From a virus: a DNA stretch of 26,136 nt. Positions within the stretch are counted from its first letter, which is position 1. Each line of letters begins with the position of its first letter. Location of the stretch: IMG/VR virus record IMGVR_UViG_3300036770_003410, positions 1 through 26,136 of that record. One strand, 5' to 3'. A program made the translations under genes and the position numbers. A model generated the notes under the pieces. That model was not told the origin of the DNA and searched no databases. It saw only the letters and a list, made by a program, of their open reading frames with translations. Positions 13,003 through 21,371 of the stretch are shown one piece after another.

Positions 13003-14421
13003 TCAGCGGAACAGGTCGACCACGTAGGTGTTGACCAGGTGGCTGCGGAACGTGACCCGCTCGGCGGGATAGGGAGGCGTGAACTCGAAGTCGAACGTGA
13101 CGTTGCCGTTGGCGATGTCCGTCGGGGTGTTGAGCTCGGGATCCACCCACACGTCGCCACCGAGGATGGCGCCGCGGGCCTTGAGGCTGCGGAGGTAGCC
13201 CCGCACCGACTCCATCACCTCCTCGAGGTAGGTGGCGGTGATGCAGCGATCGACGGCCCAGAGGTGGCCGCGCAGGATCGACTCGTTGATCATGTCGGCG
13301 GTGCGCCGCACGCTGAGGAAGGCGTACTTCGGATCGCTGCTCAGGGTGCGGTTGCCCCACAGCCTGAAGCCGTCCTCGCGGATGATGGTCGCCACCTTCC
13401 GCTCGTTCAGCAGGTTGGCCCGGGAGGTGGTGTCGCCCAGGGTAAAGTCGATCGCGCGCGCGGTGCCGGTGATGCCGGCGATCTCGTTGTTCGAGGGGCT
13501 CCACCAGAACCCGCGCTCGTTGTCGACCCGGTTGATCAGGCCAGCCACTGCAGGCGAGGCCGGAATCGAGGTGGTGTTGGACAGCACCCAGGGATCGATC
13601 AGGTAGACGCGATCGGAGCCGAAGTCATCGGCCACCTGGATGGCCGCGGCGTCGGTGGTGTTGGGGCCGTCGGCGATCACCACCGCGCGCATGCGCTGCG
13701 CGATGCCCAGCAGCTCCGCCACGACCCGGTTCCGCACGGTGCCGCGGTTCGCGGTGCCGGCCACAGCCTGCACGCCGCCGCTCGGCGGTGCGCCGATCGT
13801 CACGGTCGGGTTACTGGTGTAACCCTGGCCAGGGTTGGTGATCTGGATCGAGACCACCTTGCCGGCGTTGGCGCCGGTGCCCAGCACCGCCACGGCGGTG
13901 GCCTGGATGCCGCCGGCTGCAGGGGCTGCGATGGTCACGGCCGGGGCGGTGGTGTAGCCGCTGCCCTGGGTGGTGACCGGGATGCTCAGGATGCCATTCG
14001 CGTGGCGCTGGTGCGTGAAGCCCGGAGCGATCAGCACCTTGGGAGCGAAGCCCACGGCGTTCTCGGCAGCGAGGAACGCCTGGACGCCTTCATAGGCGCC
14101 GGTGCTGACGTTCACCCCGCCGACCACGTTGGTCATCGTGGCCTCGTCATCGGCGCCGGCCGCGATGCGGATGATGACCACCACGGCGCCGGCCTGGTCG
14201 TAGATCAGATCGAGCGCCGACGGCAGGGTGCCGCCACTGCCGAGGCTCGCCCACTCGCTGCGAGTGGTGACGAGCACGGGGGTGTTGAGCGGGAACGCGC
14301 CGGCGTCCGCATCGGGCGCCGTGCCGACAATGCCGACCACCGAGGATCGGATGGTCTGGATCGGGCGGGCTCCAGTGTCGATCTGGAGCACCTCCACGCC
14401 GTGGAGAAAGCTGGTGGTCAT
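13003..14421 (-). CDS. FI: tail sheath protein (FI) with inserted repeat domain
   Basis: 472 residues, against about 396 for P2 FI. Forms the contractile sheath. N-terminus MTTSFLHGVEVLQIDTGARP, core DGPNTTDAAAIQVADDFGSD (251-270) and RVYLIDPWVL, and the C-terminal strand VTFDFEFTPPYPAERVTFRS are classic. Between LIAPGFTHQ (to 138) and NRVVAELLGIAQRMRA (from 231) about 90 residues are inserted. They carry GSGYTTAPAVTI (153-164) and GQGYTSNPTVTIG (198-210), each followed by a GGxQA segment, so two beta repeats. AGGGAGGA precedes the start at good spacing. The insertion likely decorates the sheath surface. Confidence 0.94.
   Translation of the reverse strand: MTTSFLHGVEVLQIDTGARPIQTIRSSVVGIVGTAPDADAGAFPLNTPVLVTTRSEWASLGSGGTLPSALDLIYDQAGAVVVIIRIAAGADDEATMTNVVGGVNVSTGAYEGVQAFLAAENAVGFAPKVLIAPGFTHQRHANGILSIPVTTQGSGYTTAPAVTIAAPAAGGIQATAVAVLGTGANAGKVVSIQITNPGQGYTSNPTVTIGAPPSGGVQAVAGTANRGTVRNRVVAELLGIAQRMRAVVIADGPNTTDAAAIQVADDFGSDRVYLIDPWVLSNTTSIPASPAVAGLINRVDNERGFWWSPSNNEIAGITGTARAIDFTLGDTTSRANLLNERKVATIIREDGFRLWGNRTLSSDPKYAFLSVRRTADMINESILRGHLWAVDRCITATYLEEVMESVRGYLRSLKARGAILGGDVWVDPELNTPTDIANGNVTFDFEFTPPYPAERVTFRSHLVNTYVVDLFR
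13735..14007 (-). repeat. coding repeat: two GYT-type beta repeats inside the sheath gene
   Basis: Encodes sheath residues about 139-229. Two units some 45 residues apart share G-x-GYT-x-x-P-x-VTI followed by P-x-x-GG-x-QA. The reading frame is unbroken on both sides. The sequence is not needed for the sheath fold in P2 and is best read as an inserted surface domain. Confidence 0.7.
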
Positions 14422-14463
14422 GGGTGAGGGTCCTCCCTGCAGGGTGATTCTACGAGCAGCGGC

Positions 14464-15891
14464 CTAGAGCTCTGCATCGAGCCAGGCGCGGTAGCCGGTG
14501 ACGTAGGCCGAGTTGCTGCCCGCCGTCGCTTGCAGGATGCAGGATCCTCCGTTAGGCGTCAGCCTGCCGATGAAGTTCTGGGAGTTGTTGAAGTTCGCCT
14601 GCGTTGTGTACGGATCGGCGACCAGAACGCTGGCAGTGGGTGTTTTGCGCATCGCCTGCCAGAACAGTGACGTTTCCAGGTATTGGCCGGCGAACGAGGC
14701 GTAGAAGTGCATGTTGAACGGCACCCACTGACCGAAGGGCAGGCACAGCTGCCGCTCAAAGTCTCGCGGCCTGCTCTCGAATGGCGTTGCGATCGGGCCC
14801 ACCTCCAGCTGCACGTTCGCGAGGTCCACCTGGTAGACCGCGTTGGATGGCAGCACGAAGTCGAGGCCCAGCCAGTCATCCTCGTTAGTGCCGAGGGTGG
14901 CGCCCGACGCGATGGCGGGCAGCGTCAAGGTGAACGTGAAGAGGGTCCACTGGGTGTCGAGCCCGATGTTGGTGGCGACTGAGGTAAAGACCGCGCTCGA
15001 CGGGCTGCCGCCGGTGCCGAAATACTGCAGCAGCTGGATGGCGGGCAGCGACAGCAGGCCACCAGCTCGGGCCAGGAAAGAGAGCGTGACCTGACGACCT
15101 GCCAGGGTCGTCACGCGGGGGATCTTCTGCAGCAGCGACGTGAACGTGCCGCCGCTGCCGGCGGTGGTCTGCTGATACCGCAGGAACCATTGCTGCCCGG
15201 AGGTGATTGGCTGGCCAGCCAGCGCCAGCGGCGGCTGCCACAGCTCACCGACCGGGTTGTGAACCTGGCGCGAGACCGTGCGCGCGGCGCCGGTGCCGTC
15301 GTAGCTGAGCACCCACCGATCCGCCAGGTAGGTCGGGTTGCTGGGATTGGTGAACGACGTGCCTCGCTGCCACACGCTGAACGATCCATTAATCAGCACG
15401 TTGCGCAGGCCGCCCAGCGCGCCGCCGTTCAGGTTCGGCAGCCGAGGCGTTCCGGTGAACACCGGGCTGGCCAGCGGGGCGTAGGTCGAGGCCGCGGTGG
15501 ACGCCTTGAGGTAGGCCTGGGCGATCACCCAGGCCGTGGTCGCCAGCTGCGTGGTGTTGGTGTCGGGCGCAGCGGTCGGGGCCGTGGGTGTGCCGGTGAG
15601 CGAGGGGCTTGCGAGTGGAGCCTTGAGCGCCAGGGCGTTGATGACCGTCGCGCTGAAGTTGGGGTCGTTCCCCATCGCAGCCGCGAGCTCGTTCAGCGTG
15701 TCGAGCGCGCCGGGTGCGCTGTTGATCAGGTTGGCCAGCAGCTGATCGACCTCGGCCCTGGTGTAGCGCGCGAAGATGTCGGCATCGATCGCCTGCAGCG
15801 CAGCGCGCAGCCGCACCACGTCCTCGCTCAGCAGGTTCGCTGCGTTCGGCAGCTGGTAGCTGCGGTTCGCTGTGCGGTCGTCGATCGGCAT
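14464..15891 (-). CDS. tail fibre protein
   Basis: 475 residues. N-terminal helical segment (LSEDVVRLRAALQAIDADIF), then the fibre motif APGALDTLNELAAAMGNDPN (59-78), and paired repeats PLASPSLTGTPTAPT (92-106) and PLASPVFTGTPRLPN (139-153). From residue about 162 (LRNVLINGSFSVWQRGTSF) a beta-rich distal domain runs on, closing with VQLEVGPIATPFESRP, a pattern typical of carbohydrate-binding fibre tips. Placed immediately before the sheath, where P2 has H and G. No separate fibre-assembly chaperone follows. Confidence 0.88.
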   Translation of the reverse strand: MPIDDRTANRSYQLPNAANLLSEDVVRLRAALQAIDADIFARYTRAEVDQLLANLINSAPGALDTLNELAAAMGNDPNFSATVINALALKAPLASPSLTGTPTAPTAAPDTNTTQLATTAWVIAQAYLKASTAASTYAPLASPVFTGTPRLPNLNGGALGGLRNVLINGSFSVWQRGTSFTNPSNPTYLADRWVLSYDGTGAARTVSRQVHNPVGELWQPPLALAGQPITSGQQWFLRYQQTTAGSGGTFTSLLQKIPRVTTLAGRQVTLSFLARAGGLLSLPAIQLLQYFGTGGSPSSAVFTSVATNIGLDTQWTLFTFTLTLPAIASGATLGTNEDDWLGLDFVLPSNAVYQVDLANVQLEVGPIATPFESRPRDFERQLCLPFGQWVPFNMHFYASFAGQYLETSLFWQAMRKTPTASVLVADPYTTQANFNNSQNFIGRLTPNGGSCILQATAGSNSAYVTGYRAWLDAEL

Positions 15892-15892
15892 G

Positions 15893-17338
15893 TCAGATCA
15901 CCACGAGGCGGAGCTGGCGCAGCTGCGGCCGCGCAGCGGCAGAGCCGGACAGGGTGAGTCTCGCGCGAGTGGTCGTGCCGCCGGCAGCGAAGTTGGCCAC
16001 GGTGTAGACCTGCTCCACCCAGCCATCGCCCACTGCGGAGCTGCTGGTCAGGCTGACGGTCTGCCAGGTGTTGTCCGCCTTCTGGAACTCGACCGTGACG
16101 CTGGAGCCACCGGGCAGCAAGGCCTCGAAGGTGCAGGACACGCGCGCGCCCGCGGCGCACGGGATCGCCCGGGTCACATAGTCGGCGGTCTCCTGGATGT
16201 CCCCGTAGAGGGCCTGTGTGCCGGCGAACAGGGTCGGGCTTTGGGTCGCGGTGCCGCGCAGGATCGCCGACAGGGTGAGCGGGACGTTGATCGCCTCCGC
16301 CAGCGCGATGCGGGCGTTCTCTGCCCCGCGGATCTCGCTGCCATCCGGCCGGGTGAAGATGAACTCCACGTCGGTGGCGGCGCCGACGCGCTCCACACCG
16401 GCCAGCGCCACGAGGTCGGTGACGTTGGGGATGTTCAGCAGGATCGTGCCCGTCGCCGGTGATGCAGGATGCGGCCCACCGAAGGCGCCGATCGGGATGC
16501 GGAACACGGTGGGCGAGACCACCGTGGCGACAGTGAAGGTGCCGTTCAGCTCAGCAGGCGTGGCGCCGGAGATCACTGCATTGCCGCCCACCGCCAGGCC
16601 GTGAGGCTGATCGGTGGTCGCCTGCCAGACGTTGTCGCTCTGCCGCACCAGCTGGGTGATCACCGCCGCCCGGATCGTTCCCAGGTTCACGGTGCGGGTG
16701 GTGGCGGTGAACGCCGCGCCGTACATGCGGAACGCCAGGTCGGCCTCCTGCACCGGCGTCCAGCTCGATGCGTTGCTGCTCTTCAGCAGCGTGCCGATCG
16801 TGTACGGCTGGGAGGTGACGAACTGGTTCGCGGTGGCGTCGAACTTCCCGAGCTCCGCCAGGCCCACCGCGTGGGTGGCGTCATCGGTCAGCAGCACCAT
16901 GGCGTATTCGACCCCGGCCTCCAGGTAGACCGGCCGGGTCAGGGTCACCTTGTTCCAGCCGCCGGTGGTGATCGCGCTTCCCTGCAGCACGCCTTCGGCC
17001 AGGGTCACAGCGTTGGGGAGGCCCAGCTCCGTCTCGCGGATCTCCAGGATCACCTTGTTCGAGCTGCTGCCCTTGGCGGTGAACCAGAAGTCGATCGCCG
17101 TGAGGTGCCTGCCCTGGTCCAGCCGGAAGGTCTGCGCCAGCGGATCCCAGAAGCGGGTCTCGATGGTGGTCAGCTGCCGCTGGGCGCGGGTGAGGATCGT
17201 GCCCTCCCCGATGAACCGGGCGGCGCCGAAGCTGCCCTGGCTACCGGTGAAGGCAACCCGTTTCGAGCCGACCGGGACGTTGGCCGGAATCGTGATCGTG
17301 CCAGTGATCTGGCCTGCAGAGTTGGCGGTGAGGGGCAT
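15893..17338 (-). CDS. tail/fibre-associated structural protein, DUF4815 partner
   Basis: 481 residues. N-terminus QITGTITIPANVPVGSKRVA then SQGSFGAARFIGEGTI, followed by RFWDPLAQTFRLDQGRHLTA and a long jelly-roll-like region (EYAMVLLTDDATHAVGLAEL, TSQPYTIGTLLKSSNASSWT). I recall this architecture as the usual companion of DUF4815 proteins in tail gene clusters (memory). All-beta throughout, so a receptor-binding or baseplate-fibre part is likely. The start lies 4 bases beyond the DUF4815 stop, so the two are co-translated. Confidence 0.65.
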   Translation of the reverse strand: MPLTANSAGQITGTITIPANVPVGSKRVAFTGSQGSFGAARFIGEGTILTRAQRQLTTIETRFWDPLAQTFRLDQGRHLTAIDFWFTAKGSSSNKVILEIRETELGLPNAVTLAEGVLQGSAITTGGWNKVTLTRPVYLEAGVEYAMVLLTDDATHAVGLAELGKFDATANQFVTSQPYTIGTLLKSSNASSWTPVQEADLAFRMYGAAFTATTRTVNLGTIRAAVITQLVRQSDNVWQATTDQPHGLAVGGNAVISGATPAELNGTFTVATVVSPTVFRIPIGAFGGPHPASPATGTILLNIPNVTDLVALAGVERVGAATDVEFIFTRPDGSEIRGAENARIALAEAINVPLTLSAILRGTATQSPTLFAGTQALYGDIQETADYVTRAIPCAAGARVSCTFEALLPGGSSVTVEFQKADNTWQTVSLTSSSAVGDGWVEQVYTVANFAAGGTTTRARLTLSGSAAARPQLRQLRLVVI

Positions 17339-17341
17339 GGA

Positions 17342-19288
17342 TCAGGCCGGGGTGACGTTGATGCCGTCGAACAGCACCTGAGAGAGGGTCTCGCCAGGGT
17401 CGAACCCGTCGACGGTGAACGAGATCGTGATCTGCCGGAGGAACTGCGCCGGCCGCTGGCTTTCGCTCAGCAGCTCCGTGCGGGTGGTGCTGCTCACTCC
17501 AGCGATGGAGAAGGACCGCGCGGAGCCCAGCCGGGTCAGCACCTGCTGTGTCGCGGGCGATGTCCAGATGGTCTGCACGTCCGTGAACCGGTCGACCGAC
17601 GGATTCAGGGTGACGGCAGCCGGGATCGGATCGAACGCCTGGTAGGGGTTGATCGGGCTGCTGCCGGTGCGGCGCGTCTGCTCCAGGATGACCTGCTCAG
17701 TGAACTGCAGCATCCAGCTCTGGCCGTTGTTGGTCGGCGCCTGGAAGGTGCGCGGTGCGATCGGCAGCTGCAGCACGCCGTCTGCGATGGCGGCGGTCTG
17801 GGTGATGCCCTGGTCGCGAAGGTCATCGTCGATGAACGGGTCGACGAAGACGCCGCGCTTGCTGCTCGGCTCCCGGCTGCTCACGTCGCTCTTCAGCCGC
17901 TCAACCGCCACCAGGTCGAACAGGTCGATGATCAGCGACCGCATGCGCTCCAGCTGGTCGAACGGGATCGCGCGGATGCCGTCATTGCTGACCACTGGGG
18001 TGAGCCCCCACCGCTGCTCGATCGTGGCCAGGCTGAGCAGGTTGCTGGGCACCGCAGGCGGCAGGGCCACGAAGCGGCTGCTGACGCCCTTCACTCGCTG
18101 GAAACCGCCGTCGCGGTCCATGCACAGCCGATCGAATCGTGGCAGCTTCCACCGGTAGTCGGTGAGCACGATCGAGCCATTCACGGCGCCGGTCACCGTG
18201 AAGCTGCCGGCCTGGAGGTTCACGGCCGATGGCGTGACGGGGCCCAGGTAGCGGTAGGTGATCGAGTAGGTGGAGCCGGACGCAGGCTCTGCGCCGGCCG
18301 GGCTCCAGTCCACCTTGTCGCCGTTCAGGAAGTAGTCGGTCGTGGCGGTGTAGGTGGTGCCGCCCTGGGTGATGCTCTGGATCGAGAGCACCGACACGTC
18401 GGGCAGCGTGTCCTGGCCGCCGCTGGTGCCGTGGGTGATCGTGACGGTCTTCTCCCGCTGGATCACCACCTCCAGGATGGACTCCACCGGGAACCGGTTG
18501 AGCTGGATGGTGGCGCTGCCACCGGTGGCGCCGGTGAAGGTGTCGGGCTCCGAGTCGACCGTCTCCAGGTCGGGATCCTCGGCGTAGGTGAGGCGCGTGG
18601 CGGCCGGCTTGTCCACCTTGTAGCCGTAGACGTTGCCGACGCCATCGCGCACGGTGAAGGCGTTCACGCCAGCGGCCAGGCCGAGCGCCGTGACGCTCAG
18701 GCCCGAGACGATGTAGCCGCCGTTGCTCTCCCGGTCGTAGCGCGCCAGCGCCTCGCTGAACGCATCACCGGCACCGGCGCCGCTCTGGTTCAGCAAGGCG
18801 CCATCGATCACCACCCAGACGGGGTAGAACTCGCCAGTGCTGCCATCGCCCTCGCGGCCCCAGGTGGGGGTGACGCGCAGTCGGCCGGCGCCGGGCTCGT
18901 TGTAGTTGCGGGTGCCGGTTGCCGGGTCTCGCAGCGCTGCGTTCTGAACCTCCGTGATCTCTTCCAGCAGGAGGTAGACGCCGACGCGCACCAGGCCAGT
19001 GGTCGGGATCGTGAACGAGCGCGCGGGCACGTCGCGCACGGCCCCGCGCAGGTAGATCAGGGACTGCGGGCAGGTGATGGCGCCGGTGATCTGATCGATC
19101 CCTGGCGGGGTGCCGCTGATCACCGAGCCGTCGCGCCAGATCGAGTCACCGATCCGCTTCAAGCGGTCGATCACCGTGCTCTGGACCTCGTTCAGCTCCG
19201 CGGACTGCAGGCCCTTGCCAGCGCGGAACAGGAGCTCGTCGTAGCGATCCGACGGCGTGAAGCGGTTGTAGTAGCCAGGCAGCGTCAT
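17342..19288 (-). CDS. DUF4815 tail protein
   Basis: 648 residues. The N-terminal 300 residues match DUF4815: YYNRFTPSDRYDELLFRAGK, GLQSAELNEVQSTVIDRLKR, SIWRDGSVISGTPP and FYPVWVVIDGALLNQ. This family occurs in baseplate or fibre regions of phages; its exact role is undescribed. The rest is beta-rich with repeated strand-turn units (TITHGTSGGQDTLPDVSVLS, VNLQAGSFTVTGAVNGSIVL). Overlaps the upstream tail-collar-like gene in an ATGA junction. A 949-codon + strand open frame across it is an antisense shadow. Confidence 0.8.
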   Translation of the reverse strand: MTLPGYYNRFTPSDRYDELLFRAGKGLQSAELNEVQSTVIDRLKRIGDSIWRDGSVISGTPPGIDQITGAITCPQSLIYLRGAVRDVPARSFTIPTTGLVRVGVYLLLEEITEVQNAALRDPATGTRNYNEPGAGRLRVTPTWGREGDGSTGEFYPVWVVIDGALLNQSGAGAGDAFSEALARYDRESNGGYIVSGLSVTALGLAAGVNAFTVRDGVGNVYGYKVDKPAATRLTYAEDPDLETVDSEPDTFTGATGGSATIQLNRFPVESILEVVIQREKTVTITHGTSGGQDTLPDVSVLSIQSITQGGTTYTATTDYFLNGDKVDWSPAGAEPASGSTYSITYRYLGPVTPSAVNLQAGSFTVTGAVNGSIVLTDYRWKLPRFDRLCMDRDGGFQRVKGVSSRFVALPPAVPSNLLSLATIEQRWGLTPVVSNDGIRAIPFDQLERMRSLIIDLFDLVAVERLKSDVSSREPSSKRGVFVDPFIDDDLRDQGITQTAAIADGVLQLPIAPRTFQAPTNNGQSWMLQFTEQVILEQTRRTGSSPINPYQAFDPIPAAVTLNPSVDRFTDVQTIWTSPATQQVLTRLGSARSFSIAGVSSTTRTELLSESQRPAQFLRQITISFTVDGFDPGETLSQVLFDGINVTPA

Positions 19289-19776
19289 CAGAACAGCACC
19301 ACGTACTCGAACAGCTGACGGGTGGTCACCTCGCGCACGATAGGCGGGCGCCGCTCCAGGACCAGCATGGTGCCCTGCTGGGCGACCTGTGCTGGGGTGA
19401 GGTAGAACTGACCGCTCGGCACACCGGCGGCGGCCACCGTGTCGAGGAAGATTCCCAGCTCGCGGATCGTGCTGCCGACGCCTTCCTCAAACTCGAAGTG
19501 GAACTTGAAGTAGAGAGCCCGGGTCGGCGAGGCTGAGATGCTGAAGCGCCCCTCGGGCACGCTGATCGCGCCAGCTGGATCGGCGACACAGAACTCCACC
19601 TGAGTGGCCTTGCGTCGCGCAACCTCTGCCACCAACGCCGAGGCGTCGCCGGGCGGCGAGGGCGGGTTGCTGCCCCATGCTGGGTCTCCAGACCCCCACG
19701 CCAGGTGATGAGCGGTGCGAGCCTTGATCGCCGTGGCGATGCCGATGCGGCCGCTCGTGGTCAATACTGCAGCCAT
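19288..19776 (-). CDS. tail-collar-like baseplate/fibre attachment protein
   Basis: 162 residues. VLTTSGRIGIATAIKARTAH then HLAWGSG, followed by SALVAEVARRKATQVEFCVA, TRALYFKFHFEFEEGVGSTI and RELGIFLDTVA, the layout of the N-terminal tail-collar/fibre attachment domain (like P2 gpH's start) but without a fibre shaft. It probably links the DUF4815/fibre complex to the baseplate. AGGAG lies 10 bases before the ATG. A 74-base gap separates it from the I gene, the longest in the tail operon apart from the frameshift region. Confidence 0.7.
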   Translation of the reverse strand: MAAVLTTSGRIGIATAIKARTAHHLAWGSGDPAWGSNPPSPPGDASALVAEVARRKATQVEFCVADPAGAISVPEGRFSISASPTRALYFKFHFEFEEGVGSTIRELGIFLDTVAAAGVPSGQFYLTPAQVAQQGTMLVLERRPPIVREVTTRQLFEYVVLF

Positions 19777-19850
19777 GTGCGCCAGGCTCCTGGGTCGAGT
19801 ATAGGCCGAGGGGAGGGATCAGATGAACGCTGCGGACGGGTGCTAGGAGG

Positions 19851-21371
19851 TCAGGTGTTCGGATACGGGCCGGTGGGAACCACAAGCGGCAGAGCGTGCC
19901 CAACGGTGTAGACGAGATCATCAATCCGCCCACCGAAACCATAGGTAGACCCGGTGGTGTAGTTGCCGATGATGGTCTTGCGGCCCGAGAATCCAGGGTT
20001 GTAGTTGTAGTTGAAAGTGTCGGCGACTGTCGTGGCCGATGGCACTCCATCCACTGCCATTTTGATCACGCCGTTCTCGCGCACCAGTTGGACATGGTGC
20101 CAGGCGTTGAACGTGATCGGCGAAGAGTAGGTCAATCCGGCTGCGAAGTTGACCCATTGCAGGTCGAACGTTGTCGCGTTCACGTACTGCCCAAACAGCC
20201 TGCCGGCCATCCCCGGGCTGCCGGATGGGAGCTGGATGATCGTTTCGACGATGCCCAGCGATCCCGGCACGTAGATCCAGGCCGCGATCGTAAAGTCCCC
20301 AGTTCCCGGCGCCAGCAGCGGATGATCGAACGCAATCGCATGGCCGGTGTAACCGAACTCCGCCGGTGGCCAGCTGAAGCGCGCGGATCCCGTCCCCCAC
20401 TTCACGAAGTCATCGACGATCCGCGCCGCTCCGTAGACCTCTGCGGTCAGCGTGTTCGTCTGCGCATCGTTCACGAACAGCGTTGAGCCGTTGGCGCCGT
20501 CCATGTGCAGGACCAGCGCGGCGGGGGGCGTGCTCGTTTCCGTTCCCATGCCGCTGAACACCAGCACGTTGGGCGTGGGCCATGACTGATCGAGCCAGTC
20601 GAACCATTCCCACGTCTGCCCCTCGTACACAGCGCTCAGGCCAATGGTCTCGGTGAGCAGTCCCGGCAGGTTGAGCAGATGCCATTCCTCATCCAGCAGG
20701 GAATGATCCAGGCGGAACACGTCGTCCGCGATGACCAGCGCCCCAGCGCATGCGGTGTGCGCTTGCGACACGGTGGCGCTGCCATCCACCAGGGCGGAGA
20801 GCGCCTGGCCGTAACTGATCTGCGGCCAGTCCGGCCGCGGCCGCACGCCGCTGTGATCCGACAGCATGCCGCCATCCGACAGCAGGCTGTCGTCCAGCAC
20901 GAACCGGCGGAAGTCGTAGACCGCGTAGATGCGCTGCAGCCGGGAGCGTACCGGCGCGCTGATCCGCGCCACGCCCACGATGTCGTTGATGATCGCCTCG
21001 CCCTGCGTCGCAGCAGGCAGGCCGATCTGAAACTCGGACCAGCGGTAGCTGCCGCCCTCGCTTTCGTCGATCGTGCCCTGCAGGCCAATCCAGCCCAGGG
21101 CAATCGCGATCGACTCCGGCGTCCCACGGATGCGCTGCCACAGCACGCCCTCGGCCACGGCCCGCCGCTGATCGTTGCCGAGGTACGGCAGGATCTCGCC
21201 CAGGCCGTACTCGTAGATCAGCCACGGCACCACGCTGTCGGGGATGTCGACGCGCTTCGCGGTGCGGATGACCGGGACCGGGCCGCCGGCCCGTTGCAGG
21301 CTGGAGACCGTGCGGGAAACGTCGCGCTCGAACTGCGTGGAGTTGGGCGGCAGCAGGTCGAACCGGCTCAT
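19851..21371 (-). CDS. I: baseplate protein I fused to a LamG lectin-like domain
   Basis: 506 residues, against 176 for P2 gpI. Residues 1-160 are the gpI family: LLPPNSTQFERDVSRTVSSL, IPDSVVPWLIYEYGLGEILP, GTPESIAIALGWIGL, SRLQRIYAVYDFRRFVLDDS. After a Trp/Asp-rich linker, residues about 285-506 are a concanavalin/LamG domain: LVLHMDGANGSTLFVNDAQT, GDFTIAAWIYVPGSLGIVET, FNAWHHVQLVRENGVIKMAV, RIDDLVYTVGHALPL, PTGPYPN. The fusion puts a probable glycan-binding module on the baseplate. Overlaps J by four bases. Confidence 0.88.
   Translation of the reverse strand: MSRFDLLPPNSTQFERDVSRTVSSLQRAGGPVPVIRTAKRVDIPDSVVPWLIYEYGLGEILPYLGNDQRRAVAEGVLWQRIRGTPESIAIALGWIGLQGTIDESEGGSYRWSEFQIGLPAATQGEAIINDIVGVARISAPVRSRLQRIYAVYDFRRFVLDDSLLSDGGMLSDHSGVRPRPDWPQISYGQALSALVDGSATVSQAHTACAGALVIADDVFRLDHSLLDEEWHLLNLPGLLTETIGLSAVYEGQTWEWFDWLDQSWPTPNVLVFSGMGTETSTPPAALVLHMDGANGSTLFVNDAQTNTLTAEVYGAARIVDDFVKWGTGSARFSWPPAEFGYTGHAIAFDHPLLAPGTGDFTIAAWIYVPGSLGIVETIIQLPSGSPGMAGRLFGQYVNATTFDLQWVNFAAGLTYSSPITFNAWHHVQLVRENGVIKMAVDGVPSATTVADTFNYNYNPGFSGRKTIIGNYTTGSTYGFGGRIDDLVYTVGHALPLVVPTGPYPNT

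Noticed and set aside
12982-14427. 481-codon + strand open frame
   Set aside because: Exactly opposite the tail sheath gene. The composition (HH, DD, GG, VDR repeats) is that of an antisense shadow.
14447-14452. TAGAAT (minus strand) as a promoter for the sheath gene
   Set aside because: The expected -35 position has GCAGAG, which is a poor match. A single hexamer match is not enough in a tightly packed operon.
16469-19318. 949-codon open frame on the + strand
   Set aside because: It lies antisense to the DUF4815 gene and its partner, which have recognisable family motifs. Its product is dominated by His, Arg, Ala, Gly and Asp with no family pattern, as expected for a shadow of GC-rich third positions.
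19791-19803. TATACT (minus strand, 19803-19798) as a -10 promoter box before the tail-collar-like gene
   Set aside because: No -35 box at proper distance, and transcription from it would start almost on the Shine-Dalgarno sequence (19791-19787), leaving almost no leader.
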